In this document: piece after piece, positions 9,148 through 17,294 of the stretch
How the letters are laid out: the number at the start of each line of letters is the position of its first letter
Position numbering within the stretch: the first letter of the stretch is position 1
Origin: an uncultured Prevotella sp.
GTDB lineage: Bacteria; Bacteroidota; Bacteroidia; Bacteroidales; Bacteroidaceae
Assembly: GCA_937906495.1 (NCBI GenBank)
Contig: CALCVT010000038.1
Location: forward strand, 1-49,412
Length of the DNA: 49,412 nucleotides
Reading direction: 5' to 3'
The notes under the pieces: generated by a model
Told to the model about the DNA's origin: nothing
Database searches by the model: none
What the model saw: only the letters and a program-made list of their open reading frames with translations
Translations under genes and position numbers: made by a program

Positions 9148-9155
9148 TATCTTTG
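9148..9155 (+). promoter_or_regulatory. Candidate -7 element upstream of the acetyltransferase
   Basis: The sequence TATCTTTG is an exact -7 match, but no convincing TTTG lies 19-20 bases upstream. It would give a leader of about 170 bases that includes the C10-A9 tract. Confidence 0.45.
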
Positions 9156-9302
9156 CTGAAGCTATCGGGTGTAGCATGCTATAAACTAAGGAACAGTAAG
9201 GTTCTCTGAGGTGCTTGTTAAAGTTTAATCTCTGTTGTGGTGTAGCGCCTGGCGTAAAGCAGGGCATGACGTCAGTTATTTCGAATAGCCGTTTTATATC
9301 CA

Positions 9303-9321
9303 CCCCCCCCCCAAAAAAAAA
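9303..9321 (+). repeat. C10-A9 homopolymer pair just before a start codon
   Basis: Ten C (9303-9312) are followed directly by nine A (9313-9321). The tract ends ten bases before the likely ATG at 9332, which is where a Bacteroidetes ribosome contacts A-rich leader sequence. Such tracts change length by slippage during replication. Confidence 0.9.
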
Positions 9322-9331
9322 CTCTCCATTA

Positions 9332-9847
9332 ATGAACAGCAGCAATCCATCATCCTTCAGAATACGTAAGAGTGTATCTGCAGATATTGATACCTTATTG
9401 AAACTATTTGAGCAAGCCCGCGAAAAAATGTATGCAGCCGGCAATCGTTTGCAGTGGCCAGCAACCTATCCTTCGGCCGAACTCTTGGCTCATGATATCG
9501 CCTATGGACAAAGTTATATAGTGGAGCAAGAAGGGCAGGCTGTAGCAACCTTTGTGCTTGCATTTGGTGCTGACCCTACCTATGCTCGTATTGAAGGAGG
9601 TGCCTGGCTAGAACCGCATCGCCCCTATGCTACCATCCATCGCTTGGCATCTGTTCATGGAGTGCATGGCATAGCTGCTTGCGTAATCAACTGGTGTAAA
9701 AACAAGTGCGATAATTTGCGAGCCGACACCCATCGCGATAACCATATAATGCAATGTTTGCTGCAGGCAAACGGCTTTTGCTATTGTGGTATTATCCATT
9801 TGGCTAATGGTGATGAAAGGCTCGCTTATCAGCAAGTATGTGTGTAG
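9332..9847 (+). CDS. GNAT-family N-acetyltransferase
   Basis: This 171-residue protein should move an acetyl group from acetyl-CoA to an amine on an unknown acceptor. The ATG at 9332 is preferred: the frame is open further upstream, but only from a TTG and through the C10-A9 tract. The GNAT fold is recognisable from FRIRKSVSADIDTLLKLFEQAR at the N-terminus, the central YATIHRLASVHGVHGIAACVINW (the acetyl-CoA-binding V-G-G region), and LRADTHRDNHIMQCLLQANGF near the C-terminus, where relatives have LR.DTH.DN..MQ. The gene is monocistronic. The substrate cannot be predicted. Confidence 0.85.
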   Translation: MNSSNPSSFRIRKSVSADIDTLLKLFEQAREKMYAAGNRLQWPATYPSAELLAHDIAYGQSYIVEQEGQAVATFVLAFGADPTYARIEGGAWLEPHRPYATIHRLASVHGVHGIAACVINWCKNKCDNLRADTHRDNHIMQCLLQANGFCYCGIIHLANGDERLAYQQVCV

Positions 9848-10083
9848 CATGTATACGCCATACCTTGTTTGTGAAGTTTGGCAAAAAGTCAAAGTTCCGC
9901 GCTTAAGTATTGTAAAAGCCTTCAGTTTTGGTATCATTTAACAAGCATTGCTTCCGGCTACTCAGAAATAATCTGTAATTTTGCAGCGCTTTCTTATAAA
10001 GTATTGGCAAGCGGTGTTTTTTAAGCTTAGTTGGCCAATGCTTCCTTTGATTTTCAGACAATCATAACCATTCATTGCAACTC

Positions 10084-10962
10084 ATGAATATGACCCACTT
10101 ACGCCGTGTGGTGCTGGCCGTGGCATTTGCAGGATTTGCAGGCATTTCCTATTGTCAAGACCTTATAGCCCGTCAGGCCCCGGTAGACCGCAGACTGCGT
10201 GCCGTTGACTCAGTATCCATCCAGCGAGCCATGGAACGCGATATGCAGCAAAATTACAGTAAAGATATTTATACCACTTGGGTAACTAATCGCGCACATC
10301 CTTATAAGAGTGATGAGGTGCCCGATAGCTTCCGCATCGACTTGCGAGGTTTTTGTATGCCTACCCCCTCGCGTAACGTAACTTCGCGTTTTGGCTATCG
10401 TCCGGCCTTTCGCCGTGTGCATAAAGGTTTAGATATCAAAGTTTATACCGGCGACACAATAGTATCGGCCTTTGATGGCAAAGTGCGTGTAGTGCGCTAC
10501 GATGCCGGAGGTTATGGCAACTACGTAGTAATACGCCATAATAACGGGCTTGAAACCATTTACGGACACCTGTCCAAGCATCTTGTTAAAGGAGACCAGG
10601 AAGTAAAAGCCGGCGAACCTATTGGTTTGGGGGGAAATACCGGGCGTTCGTTTGGTTCACATCTCCATTTCGAAACCCGTCTTGCAGGCGAGGCCATCAA
10701 TCCCGAATTGTTGTTCAACTTTCCGGCACAGGATGTGACAGGCGATTATTATACCTTCCACAAACAACGCGCCGAAGAGCGCCCCGCCAATTCGGTTGCA
10801 CGTGGCAAGGAACTCTCGAACAAACATTTTTACAAAGTGCGTAAAGGCGATAATCTCTCAGTTATAGCCTCGCGTTTAGGCGTTAGTATTGAGGAGTTGA
10901 TGCGGACCAATCGCTTGAGCCGCCGCAGCCGTATTCGCACCGGGCAAATTTTGCGCTATTAA
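10084..10962 (+). CDS. M23-family peptidoglycan endopeptidase with LysM domain
   Basis: This 292-residue exported zinc metallopeptidase is predicted to cut peptide cross-links in peptidoglycan. The start chosen is the ATG at 10084; an in-frame TTG three codons earlier is less likely. A signal peptide (about 1-25) is followed by a linker and the LytM domain (about 100-220). Zinc and catalytic motifs are visible: HKGLDIKV (first His and Asp), then YGHLSKH, and SHLHFETRL (HxH). A C-terminal LysM (about 247-291, YKVRKGDNLSVIASRLGVSIEELMRTN) binds glycan. It could act in cell-wall growth or division. A strong terminator follows the stop. Confidence 0.92.
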   Translation: MNMTHLRRVVLAVAFAGFAGISYCQDLIARQAPVDRRLRAVDSVSIQRAMERDMQQNYSKDIYTTWVTNRAHPYKSDEVPDSFRIDLRGFCMPTPSRNVTSRFGYRPAFRRVHKGLDIKVYTGDTIVSAFDGKVRVVRYDAGGYGNYVVIRHNNGLETIYGHLSKHLVKGDQEVKAGEPIGLGGNTGRSFGSHLHFETRLAGEAINPELLFNFPAQDVTGDYYTFHKQRAEERPANSVARGKELSNKHFYKVRKGDNLSVIASRLGVSIEELMRTNRLSRRSRIRTGQILRY

Positions 10963-10991
10963 AACATTGTTTATTAATCAGTAAATACAAT

Positions 10992-11035
10992 ACAAGCATG
11001 AGGTACGCCTTACGCGGGGCGTACCTCATGCTTGT
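10992..11035 (+). terminator. Perfect 18-bp stem-loop after the M23 gene
   Basis: The arms 10992-11009 and 11018-11035 are fully complementary (ACAAGCATGAGGTACGCC and its complement) around an 8-base loop. Only TT follows, so release may not depend on a U-run. The strength and position, 29 bases after the stop, support a terminator. Confidence 0.75.
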
Positions 11036-11167
11036 TTAAGCAGCCCGTAGTTGCACCCCAAAGCATTGTGGGAAGTCAGCACAGGCAAGCAGACTGTAAA
11101 AATGTCCGGATGTCTCCGTTTTTATGGCTTTGACAAGTTCCGTACAGGTCAAAATCTTAGCATTTAG

Positions 11168-11199
11168 TTTGCCTCGTCGCATGGTTTATGTTATCTTTG
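11168..11199 (+). promoter_or_regulatory. Consensus Bacteroidetes promoter of lysS
   Basis: TTTG (11168-11171), a 20-base spacer and TATCTTTG (11192-11199) match both promoter elements. The predicted transcript starts near 11206, 27 bases before the lysS ATG. This also rules out the earlier in-frame start at 11188. Confidence 0.8.
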
Positions 11200-11232
11200 C
11201 AGTCAGAACAATCAAATACAGCAGTAAAATCA

Positions 11233-12954
11233 ATGAACGTATTAGAACTCAGCGAACAAGAAATACAGCGCCGCAACTCGTTGGACGAATTGCGCAGTTT
11301 GGGCATTGACCCTTATCCCGCCGCCGAATATCCCGTAAACGCCTACAGCGATGACATCAAAGCCAACTTCAGCGATGAGGCTGAAACACAGCGCGAAGTG
11401 TGTATAGCAGGCCGTTTGATGGGCCGCCGCGTGATGGGCAAGGCCAGTTTCGCCGAATTGATGGATTCGAAGGGCCGTATTCAGGTATATGTAACGCGCG
11501 ATGATATTTGCCCCACCGACGACAAGACCCTCTACAATACCTTCTTCAAGAAATTGCTCGACCTTGGCGACTTCGTAGGCGTTAAGGGTAAAGTGTTCCG
11601 TACGCAGACGGGCGAGATTTCAGTTCATGCTTATGAACTCGTGCTCTTGTCAAAGAGTCTTAAGCCTCTGCCCGTAGTAAAGGAGAAGGATGGCGTAACT
11701 TACGACGCCTTTAACGACCCTGAACTTCGTTACCGCCAGCGCTATGTCGACCTGTTGGTAAATCCCGGTGTAAAAGACATATTCATGAAGCGTAGCCTGG
11801 TTATCAAAACCATGCGTCAGTATTTTGACGAGGCAGGCTATACTGAAGTAGAAACCCCTATCTTGCAGCCTATTGCCGGAGGTGCCAGTGCACGTCCGTT
11901 CATTACGCATCATAACTCACTCGATGTAGACCTTTATTTACGTATTGCAACCGAACTTTACCTCAAGCGCCTTATTGTAGGTGGCTTTGAAGGTGTATAC
12001 GAAATAGGTAAAAACTTCCGTAACGAAGGTATGGACCGCAGCCATAATCCGGAATTCACCTGTATGGAACTCTACGTGCAGTACAAGGATTACAACTGGA
12101 TGATGGCCTTTACTGAAAAACTCATAGAGCGTATCTGTATAGCGGTAAACGGAAAACCTGAAACCGTAGTTGATGGCAAAACCATCAGTTTTAAGACGCC
12201 CTTCCGCCGCTTGCCCATTCTGGAGGCAATCCGCGAAAAAACCGGTTATGATCTTAAGGGCAAGAACGAAGAAGAAATCCGCGAGATTTGCAACAAGCTC
12301 AATATGGAAATTGACGATACCATGGGCAAGGGCAAACTGATTGACGAGATTTTCGGCGAGTTCTGCGAAGGAACGTTTATTCAGCCAACCTTTATTACCG
12401 ACTATCCCATCGAAATGTCGCCTCTTACCAAGAAGCATCGTAATGATCCCAGTTTGACGGAGCGCTTTGAATTGATGGTTAACGGAAAGGAAGTTGCCAA
12501 TGCTTACTCAGAGTTGAACGACCCCATTGATCAGGAAGAGCGTTTTCAAGATCAGCTTCGCCTTTCGGAAAAGGGCGATGACGAGGCAATGTTTATCGAC
12601 CAGGACTTCCTGCGTGCCCTGCAGTATGGCATGCCTCCCACTTCGGGTATCGGTATCGGCATCGACCGCCTGGTTATGCTCATGACTGGCCAGACTCAAA
12701 TTCAGGAGGTACTTTTCTTCCCGCAGATGCGACCCGAAAAGAAGGCACCTCGTGATGCAGCATCCAAGTATGTCGAACTGGGCATTCCCGAAGATTTAGT
12801 ACCCATTTTGCAAAAGGTGGGCTATTATTTAGTAGCAGACCTCAAAGAAGTAAAGGCTCAGAAAATCCAACAGCAAATAGGCGAGGTTATCAAGAAGTAT
12901 AAACTTGATATAACCAAGCCCAGCGTGCAGGATATCGAAGCCTGGAATATTTAG
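11233..12954 (+). CDS. lysS: Lysine--tRNA ligase (class II)
   Basis: This 573-residue cytoplasmic enzyme charges tRNA-Lys with lysine using ATP. The N-terminal OB-fold anticodon-binding domain (about 45-170; VCIAGRLMGRRVMGKASFAEL) is followed by the class II catalytic core. Motif 1 is near FDEAGYTEVETPILQPIAGGASARPF, motif 2 is FRNEGMDRSHNPEFTCMELY, and motif 3 is GIGIGIDRLVMLMT. An extra C-terminal extension of about 60 residues follows the core, as in other Bacteroidales LysS. The ATG at 11233 is chosen because a consensus promoter ends 33 bases upstream. It is probably co-transcribed with gpsA. Confidence 0.97.
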   Translation: MNVLELSEQEIQRRNSLDELRSLGIDPYPAAEYPVNAYSDDIKANFSDEAETQREVCIAGRLMGRRVMGKASFAELMDSKGRIQVYVTRDDICPTDDKTLYNTFFKKLLDLGDFVGVKGKVFRTQTGEISVHAYELVLLSKSLKPLPVVKEKDGVTYDAFNDPELRYRQRYVDLLVNPGVKDIFMKRSLVIKTMRQYFDEAGYTEVETPILQPIAGGASARPFITHHNSLDVDLYLRIATELYLKRLIVGGFEGVYEIGKNFRNEGMDRSHNPEFTCMELYVQYKDYNWMMAFTEKLIERICIAVNGKPETVVDGKTISFKTPFRRLPILEAIREKTGYDLKGKNEEEIREICNKLNMEIDDTMGKGKLIDEIFGEFCEGTFIQPTFITDYPIEMSPLTKKHRNDPSLTERFELMVNGKEVANAYSELNDPIDQEERFQDQLRLSEKGDDEAMFIDQDFLRALQYGMPPTSGIGIGIDRLVMLMTGQTQIQEVLFFPQMRPEKKAPRDAASKYVELGIPEDLVPILQKVGYYLVADLKEVKAQKIQQQIGEVIKKYKLDITKPSVQDIEAWNI

Positions 12955-12976
12955 TCTTTTATCTTTTATCATGCAG

Positions 12977-13020
12977 CCTTGTCGTGCATTGTGTCCTTAA
13001 TAGGGCCGTGCATGACAGGG
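12977..13020 (+). other. Stem-loop between lysS and gpsA
   Basis: The arms CCTTGTCGTGCA (12977-12988) and TGCATGACAGGG (13009-13020) pair over 12 positions with two G-U pairs. No T-run follows and gpsA starts 20 bases later. It could be a partial terminator or a processing site rather than a full operon end. Confidence 0.5.
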
Positions 13021-13039
13021 AACCATAGTTACGCAAGCC

Positions 13040-14035
13040 ATGTACGACTTAGGAAAAATAGCCGTGATGGGTAGTGGCAGTTGGGCTACAGCTATAGCTA
13101 AGATGCTTCTCGAAAAAGTGGAGCATCTGCATTGGTATATGCGCCGTCAAGACGCTGTCGATGAGTTTAAGCGCCTGGAGCACAACCCCTCCTACCTGAC
13201 CAGCGTGCACTTCGATGTGGAGCGCATCACCTTTTCAACGGACATCACTGAGGTGGTACGTGCCTGTGATACACTTGTGTTTGTGACACCTTCGCCTTAC
13301 TTGAAGAACCATCTCAAGAAACTTAAGGCAAAGTTGCACGACAAGTTCATCATAACAGCCATCAAGGGTATTGTTCCCGATGAAAACCTGGTGTGCTCGG
13401 AGTTCTTTAGGCAGGTATACAACGTTCCCGACGAAAATTTGGCCGTATTGGGTGGCCCAAGTCATGCCGAAGAGGTGGCACTGGGCCGGTTAACCTACTT
13501 GACTGTGGGTTGTGCCGATACTGAAAAGGCGCAGGCTTTTGCCGAGACCATTGCATCGAGCTACGTCAAGACCAAAACTTCGTGCGACGTGATAGGTATA
13601 GAGTATTCTTCTGTGCTTAAAAACGTATACGCTATAGCGGCAGGTATCTGCAACGGCTTGAAGTATGGCGATAATTTTCAGAGCGTGTTGATGTCGAATG
13701 CCGTGCAGGAGATGAATCGCTTTTTACGGGCAGTTTATCCGATAGACCGTCAAGTGTACGATTCCGTGTATTTGGGCGACTTGCTTGTAACCGGCTATTC
13801 GAATTTTTCGCGAAACCGCGTGTTCGGCACCATGATAGGTAAAGGATACAGTGTAAAATCGGCACAGATTGAGATGGAGATGATAGCCGAGGGCTTTTAT
13901 GGCACTAAGTGCATGAAGAACATAAACAAGTACTATCATGTGAATATGCCTATTCTCGATGCTGTGTACAATATTTTGTATGAGCGCATTTCGCCAAGCA
14001 TTGAGATTAAATTGCTCACCGACTCGTTCCGATAA
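13040..14035 (+). CDS. gpsA: Glycerol-3-phosphate dehydrogenase [NAD(P)+]
   Basis: This 331-residue cytosolic enzyme reduces dihydroxyacetone phosphate to sn-glycerol-3-phosphate, the backbone for phospholipids. The N-terminal Rossmann motif GSGSWATAIAKML (about 11-23), the VTPSPYLKNHLK segment, LGGPSHAEEVA (about 141-151) and the catalytic Lys in SSVLKNVYAIAAGICNGL (about 194-211) follow the family order. NFSRNRVFGTMIGKGYSVKSAQIEM near residue 255 is the usual substrate-phosphate region. It follows lysS by 85 bases. In Bacteroides I recall pgi as the next gene, and it is not present here. The gene ends at a strong terminator. Confidence 0.95.
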   Translation: MYDLGKIAVMGSGSWATAIAKMLLEKVEHLHWYMRRQDAVDEFKRLEHNPSYLTSVHFDVERITFSTDITEVVRACDTLVFVTPSPYLKNHLKKLKAKLHDKFIITAIKGIVPDENLVCSEFFRQVYNVPDENLAVLGGPSHAEEVALGRLTYLTVGCADTEKAQAFAETIASSYVKTKTSCDVIGIEYSSVLKNVYAIAAGICNGLKYGDNFQSVLMSNAVQEMNRFLRAVYPIDRQVYDSVYLGDLLVTGYSNFSRNRVFGTMIGKGYSVKSAQIEMEMIAEGFYGTKCMKNINKYYHVNMPILDAVYNILYERISPSIEIKLLTDSFR

Positions 14036-14060
14036 ACATTTCATTTAATCAAAACAACAG

Positions 14061-14106
14061 AGCAAGTGCGGCTAAACCTCATTTAAGGGGTTTAGCCGCA
14101 CTTGCT
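14061..14106. terminator. Perfect 18-bp stem-loop between convergent genes
   Basis: AGCAAGTGCGGCTAAACC (14061-14078) is fully complementary to 14089-14106 around a 10-base loop. It lies between gpsA (plus) and the SGNH gene (minus). It probably terminates gpsA; on the minus strand the stem is followed by the T-rich CTGTTGTTTTGATT. Confidence 0.8.
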
Positions 14107-14168
14107 GTTAGGATACTAAGCGTACGCATGGAATATATGTGGAACCGGCAATGAAAAGGTAAACTACC

Positions 14169-15101
14169 TCAATGTGGTAAAGTGTCTAGGCTGTCGATGG
14201 TTGCCTTCAGTAAACGGCTCAGTTTGTGGGCTCCTTGTCGGCATAGGTGATCGGAGTCGTAAAAGTCGTTTGCTTCAAAGCGTGGGTCGGCACTATAGTC
14301 GCGGTAAACTACCTGTGGAAAACTGCAGACGAGGTTTTGTATGCGCAGATGCATATCTTTCACTTGTTTGGGCAATTGGTTTTGGCGGTAGCTTGGGCGT
14401 AGCGGTGTGCTGATGAGCAGTAGCTTGATTCCCCGCTCCTTGCAAAAGGCAGCCATACTTTGTAGGTAGCGCTCGTTATTAAAGGTTGCATTGTAGTTAG
14501 TGTAGTGGTTTGTTGCAGCACGTTCAGCCCCATTGTCCCAGGTGGCTGGGCGTTTAGCAAGCGTATATTCCAGCCCTTGTCCGTAAGTGCTCCATTGGCG
14601 AGAAGGACTCTTCCAAAGGCTCTGCAGCTTGTTGCAGAAAACTCGAAAGGCTGTTACCTCCCAATTATATACGCTCCACTGGCTATGCAGGTCGCACTCC
14701 ATGTAGAGTCGGTAACGGTTGGCTAAATACCATTCGTTGCCTTGTTCAAGTTCTTCGTAAAAGGAAAAGTCAGAAATAGGCAGTATTACCGTTTGCAATC
14801 TCCCGAAAGGGTAGTGGTGGAGTATCCAGTTATCGTAGCAGAGCGTTTGAGACACCTGTGCAGCAGAGTAGGCATTAGGACTGATATCTTCCGGGCAAAT
14901 GCCATAGTAAGTATGTGAACTGCCCAATATAAGCACATCAATCTCGTTGCTGTGTTGCAGCAGAAACTTGTGTTTGCTTTTAGCCGGGTCGGGGAGAGAT
15001 CGAACGTAAATTTCGCCAGCAACAACCGGAATAAGTAGCAGCAAAGCAAAAAGTGGAAGGCGAAGCCAGGGATTGGTAATTTGCATTGGAATAGCAATCA
15101 A
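14169..15101 (-). CDS. SGNH-like membrane-anchored protein, probable O-acetylation partner of the MBOAT protein
   Basis: This 310-residue protein has one N-terminal membrane segment (about 12-32) and a periplasmic SGNH/GDSL-like domain. The nucleophile block is LILGSSHTYYGI (about 58-69, Ser in GSSH), and the C-terminal DSDHL (282-286) supplies the Asp-His pair, as in AlgJ/AlgX/PatB-type proteins. It lies 69 bases downstream of an MBOAT gene on the same strand. In known pairs the MBOAT protein brings the acyl group across the membrane and the SGNH protein transfers it to a glycan. The role is therefore inferred from motif and context. An ATG five codons in (15086) is an alternative start. No exopolysaccharide genes lie nearby, so the acceptor is unknown. 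Confidence 0.78.
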   Translation of the reverse strand: MIAIPMQITNPWLRLPLFALLLLIPVVAGEIYVRSLPDPAKSKHKFLLQHSNEIDVLILGSSHTYYGICPEDISPNAYSAAQVSQTLCYDNWILHHYPFGRLQTVILPISDFSFYEELEQGNEWYLANRYRLYMECDLHSQWSVYNWEVTAFRVFCNKLQSLWKSPSRQWSTYGQGLEYTLAKRPATWDNGAERAATNHYTNYNATFNNERYLQSMAAFCKERGIKLLLISTPLRPSYRQNQLPKQVKDMHLRIQNLVCSFPQVVYRDYSADPRFEANDFYDSDHLCRQGAHKLSRLLKATIDSLDTLPH

Positions 15102-15170
15102 AAATGTGAATCAACGGGCAGCAGTTGTTGTTGAGCCAATTAGTGCAGCTGTGCCCGAGCGTGCAAAATC

Positions 15171-16610
15171 TTAAAACTGAAAATAGATAAAGGCTGTTTG
15201 CTGACCACCCCAGTAGAGTGTGGAAAAAATGAGGGCGTAATACACCATCCATCTTATCGGACGGTAAGCCATCAAGCCATTACCAGTTATGTCGAGTCCG
15301 TGTCGGCGGTTGCGCATAACCCATTCAACACTAGTTACAAAGATAATTGGAATCAGCGACGACATTCCGCCATATGGTGTGTGCAGGCTTATGTGTGTAA
15401 ACATTCGTTCAATACGCTCAAAGGCGTGGCCAATCTGTTCGGAGCGGAAAAATACCCAACCGATGCAGATGAACAAAAAGGTGCTTAGTATTTGAGCAGC
15501 TTCGTGTAGTCCGGGTAAGAGACGTCCGGGAGCAATGGCTGGCTGAGGCTTTGGAAACCAACGCTGAAAAAGTAGCAATGGTACGAAACCCACCCATTGA
15601 AAAGTTCCCCAAACTACGAACGTCCAGTTAGCCCCATGCCACAGTCCGCTCACTAAGAACACGATGGCTGTATTGACCATACGCCGTGGCATGGAACAGC
15701 GCGATCCACCTAGCGGAATGTATACATAGTCCTTAAACCAGGACATAAGCGATATGTGCCACCGACGCCAAAATTCAGCTACATTGCGCGAAAAATAAGG
15801 TACGTTGAAGTTTTGCATGAGTCTGATGCCAAAAAGACGTGAAGTACCTATGGCAATGTCTGAATAGCCCGAGAAATCACCATAAATCTGAAAAGCAAAA
15901 AGAATGGCTCCCATCCATAAATCGGTGCCATCGGCTTGTGGATTGGCATAAATGGCATTGACAATGGGGGCACAGCGGTCGGCTAACAGCATTTTCTTGA
16001 CAAAGCCCCACAGCATTAATCGCAGCCCGTCGGTTACATCGGTATAACTTACCGATCGCTTGTGCTGCATTTGCGGGAGCAGATTAGTAGCTCGCTCTAT
16101 GGGGCCAGCTACCAACTGTGGGAAAAAGCAAACAAAGGCTGCAAAGTTTATGGGATTGTGGCAAGGCGATAGAATGCCCCGCTTCACGTCAATGGCATAA
16201 CTTAGTATCTGAAACGTATAAAAACTGATACCTACAGGTAGTACCACTTGCCATAGTGGCAGGCATGGCGCTGTTTGCCAGTAGAGTAATAGGGTATTGA
16301 AACTTTCGACAAAGAAATTGTAATACTTGAACATACCCAATACACCAACGCAAACCAGTATGCAGGTGGTGCAGATTGTGTGTGCCGCGCGACTTTGATT
16401 CCCGACTCGCTCAATACCGATTCCTGCCAGATAACCAGCGAGCGTAAGACTAACTATTAAACCCAAGAAGCGGACATCCCACCAGGCGTAGAATAGGTAA
16501 CTGGCTACAACTAATAGCACATTTTGTGCCCATAACCAGCGCGATAAACTCCAATAAAGCAAGAGTACGAGCGGAAGGAATAGGAGAAATTCGTAAGAGT
16601 TGAAGAGCAT
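15171..16610 (-). CDS. MBOAT-family O-acyltransferase (AlgI/DltB-like)
   Basis: This 479-residue integral membrane protein has about ten or more hydrophobic segments. It carries the family signatures WRRWHISLMSWFKDYVYIPLGG (from residue 281) and the catalytic His in SGLWHGANW (H325). NFFVESFN, LPVGISFYTFQILSYAIDV and FPQLVAGPIER are also typical of AlgI-type proteins. It should transfer an acyl group, usually acetyl, towards a cell-surface polysaccharide together with the SGNH-like protein encoded next. A -7-like element for the minus strand (complement of 16694-16701, TACCTTTG) lies 84 bases upstream of the start. Confidence 0.92.
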   Translation of the reverse strand: MLFNSYEFLLFLPLVLLLYWSLSRWLWAQNVLLVVASYLFYAWWDVRFLGLIVSLTLAGYLAGIGIERVGNQSRAAHTICTTCILVCVGVLGMFKYYNFFVESFNTLLLYWQTAPCLPLWQVVLPVGISFYTFQILSYAIDVKRGILSPCHNPINFAAFVCFFPQLVAGPIERATNLLPQMQHKRSVSYTDVTDGLRLMLWGFVKKMLLADRCAPIVNAIYANPQADGTDLWMGAILFAFQIYGDFSGYSDIAIGTSRLFGIRLMQNFNVPYFSRNVAEFWRRWHISLMSWFKDYVYIPLGGSRCSMPRRMVNTAIVFLVSGLWHGANWTFVVWGTFQWVGFVPLLLFQRWFPKPQPAIAPGRLLPGLHEAAQILSTFLFICIGWVFFRSEQIGHAFERIERMFTHISLHTPYGGMSSLIPIIFVTSVEWVMRNRRHGLDITGNGLMAYRPIRWMVYYALIFSTLYWGGQQTAFIYFQF

Positions 16611-16693
16611 GGTTGGGCAGTTTTCGATGAAGTAATGAGGCCTTGTTGAGCCAATCGGAATCGTTTGTCATAGCGCAGCAGGCAATATCTCCG

Positions 16694-16701
16694 CAAAGGT
16701 A
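16694..16701 (-). promoter_or_regulatory. Candidate -7 element of the MBOAT operon
   Basis: The complement of 16694-16701 reads TACCTTTG, matching TAnnTTTG. A good -33 element is not visible at the expected distance. Transcription would begin near 16687, giving a leader of about 75 bases. Confidence 0.5.
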
Positions 16702-16964
16702 CGACTTTTGCACGAATTTGTGACTTTGAATCGCCCGTAGCGCATTTTACTATAGGCAGGTTTTTTATACTGGTATTGGTTGTTAGCTATATGGGAATCA
16801 GAAGGACGATGTGCAAAATGTGTTTGATGATCTGCTTACTGTTTTGCAGTGTGCATAGTGTGTGGTGTTAGGGGGATGCTGTTTGCCAGTCATTTATGCA
16901 TTAATACAAAGGCTATTGCGCCAGAGCCTAAAAACAACAGCAAATCGGTCGCCAAACACCTGCG

Positions 16965-17081
16965 TTACGTGTTTTTTTTGAGCACTTTGGACGTGATGCT
17001 CTGGCAGTGCGAGAATGAAGGGTCAGCCTTGCGGTTACCTTGTTTGACTTCGTGGTTCATATCTCGTGCCATAGCCAGCAT
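16965..17081 (-). other. Possible 38-codon small ORF or dispersed repeat
   Basis: The minus-strand frame begins MLAMARDMNHEVKQ and ends SKVLKKNT before a TAA. The residue mix is hydrophilic and protein-like, but there is no promoter or ribosome-contact signal that I can defend. The reverse strand has an AACAC/GTGTT hairpin with T8 directly at its end (16956-16979), resembling a terminator. I vaguely recall similar intergenic strings in Prevotella, which would make it a dispersed repeat rather than a gene, but I cannot verify this. Confidence 0.25.
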
Positions 17082-17294
17082 ATGTACTGCAGAAATTGAT
17101 AACTCGCATCGGCCAAGCGAACGTCAATAAGTACATTAGCTGGAACGGCACTGCGGTGAAAGGCCTTTTACGATTCGTTATTGAGTATCTCCGAAAAGTT
17201 CAAAATTTAAAAATAATCGTGTAAAGAGTTGTTTTGATGAAAAATAATTACCAAATTTGGCAAGTCTATTATTCATTTTATAAAATACGGACTT

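Larger units (their letters stand above)
8547..9331. other. Long gene-free region between ettA and the acetyltransferase
   Basis: These 785 bases hold the ettA terminator (8616-8654), small hairpins such as CTCTTA/TAAGAG (8762-8779), and a -7-like box at 9148-9155. No open frame longer than about 40 codons looks coding. The sequence is AT-rich and has three scattered GCGTTTGT/ACGTTTGT words, for which I have no interpretation. It may contain an eroded gene. Confidence 0.4.
16611..17294. other. Gene-poor region between the MBOAT and PUR genes
   Basis: These 684 bases separate two divergent genes. The MBOAT -7 element lies at 16694-16701 (minus). From about 16915 to 17130 is a denser segment that contains a short minus-strand frame (16965-17081). 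The final 100 bases before the PUR gene are AT-rich and probably contain its promoter, though I see no exact TAnnTTTG. No other gene is supported. Confidence 0.4.

Noticed and set aside
16849..17130. 93-codon plus-strand frame in the MBOAT-PUR gap
   Set aside because: Cys-rich with no coding bias, no promoter and no recognisable family.
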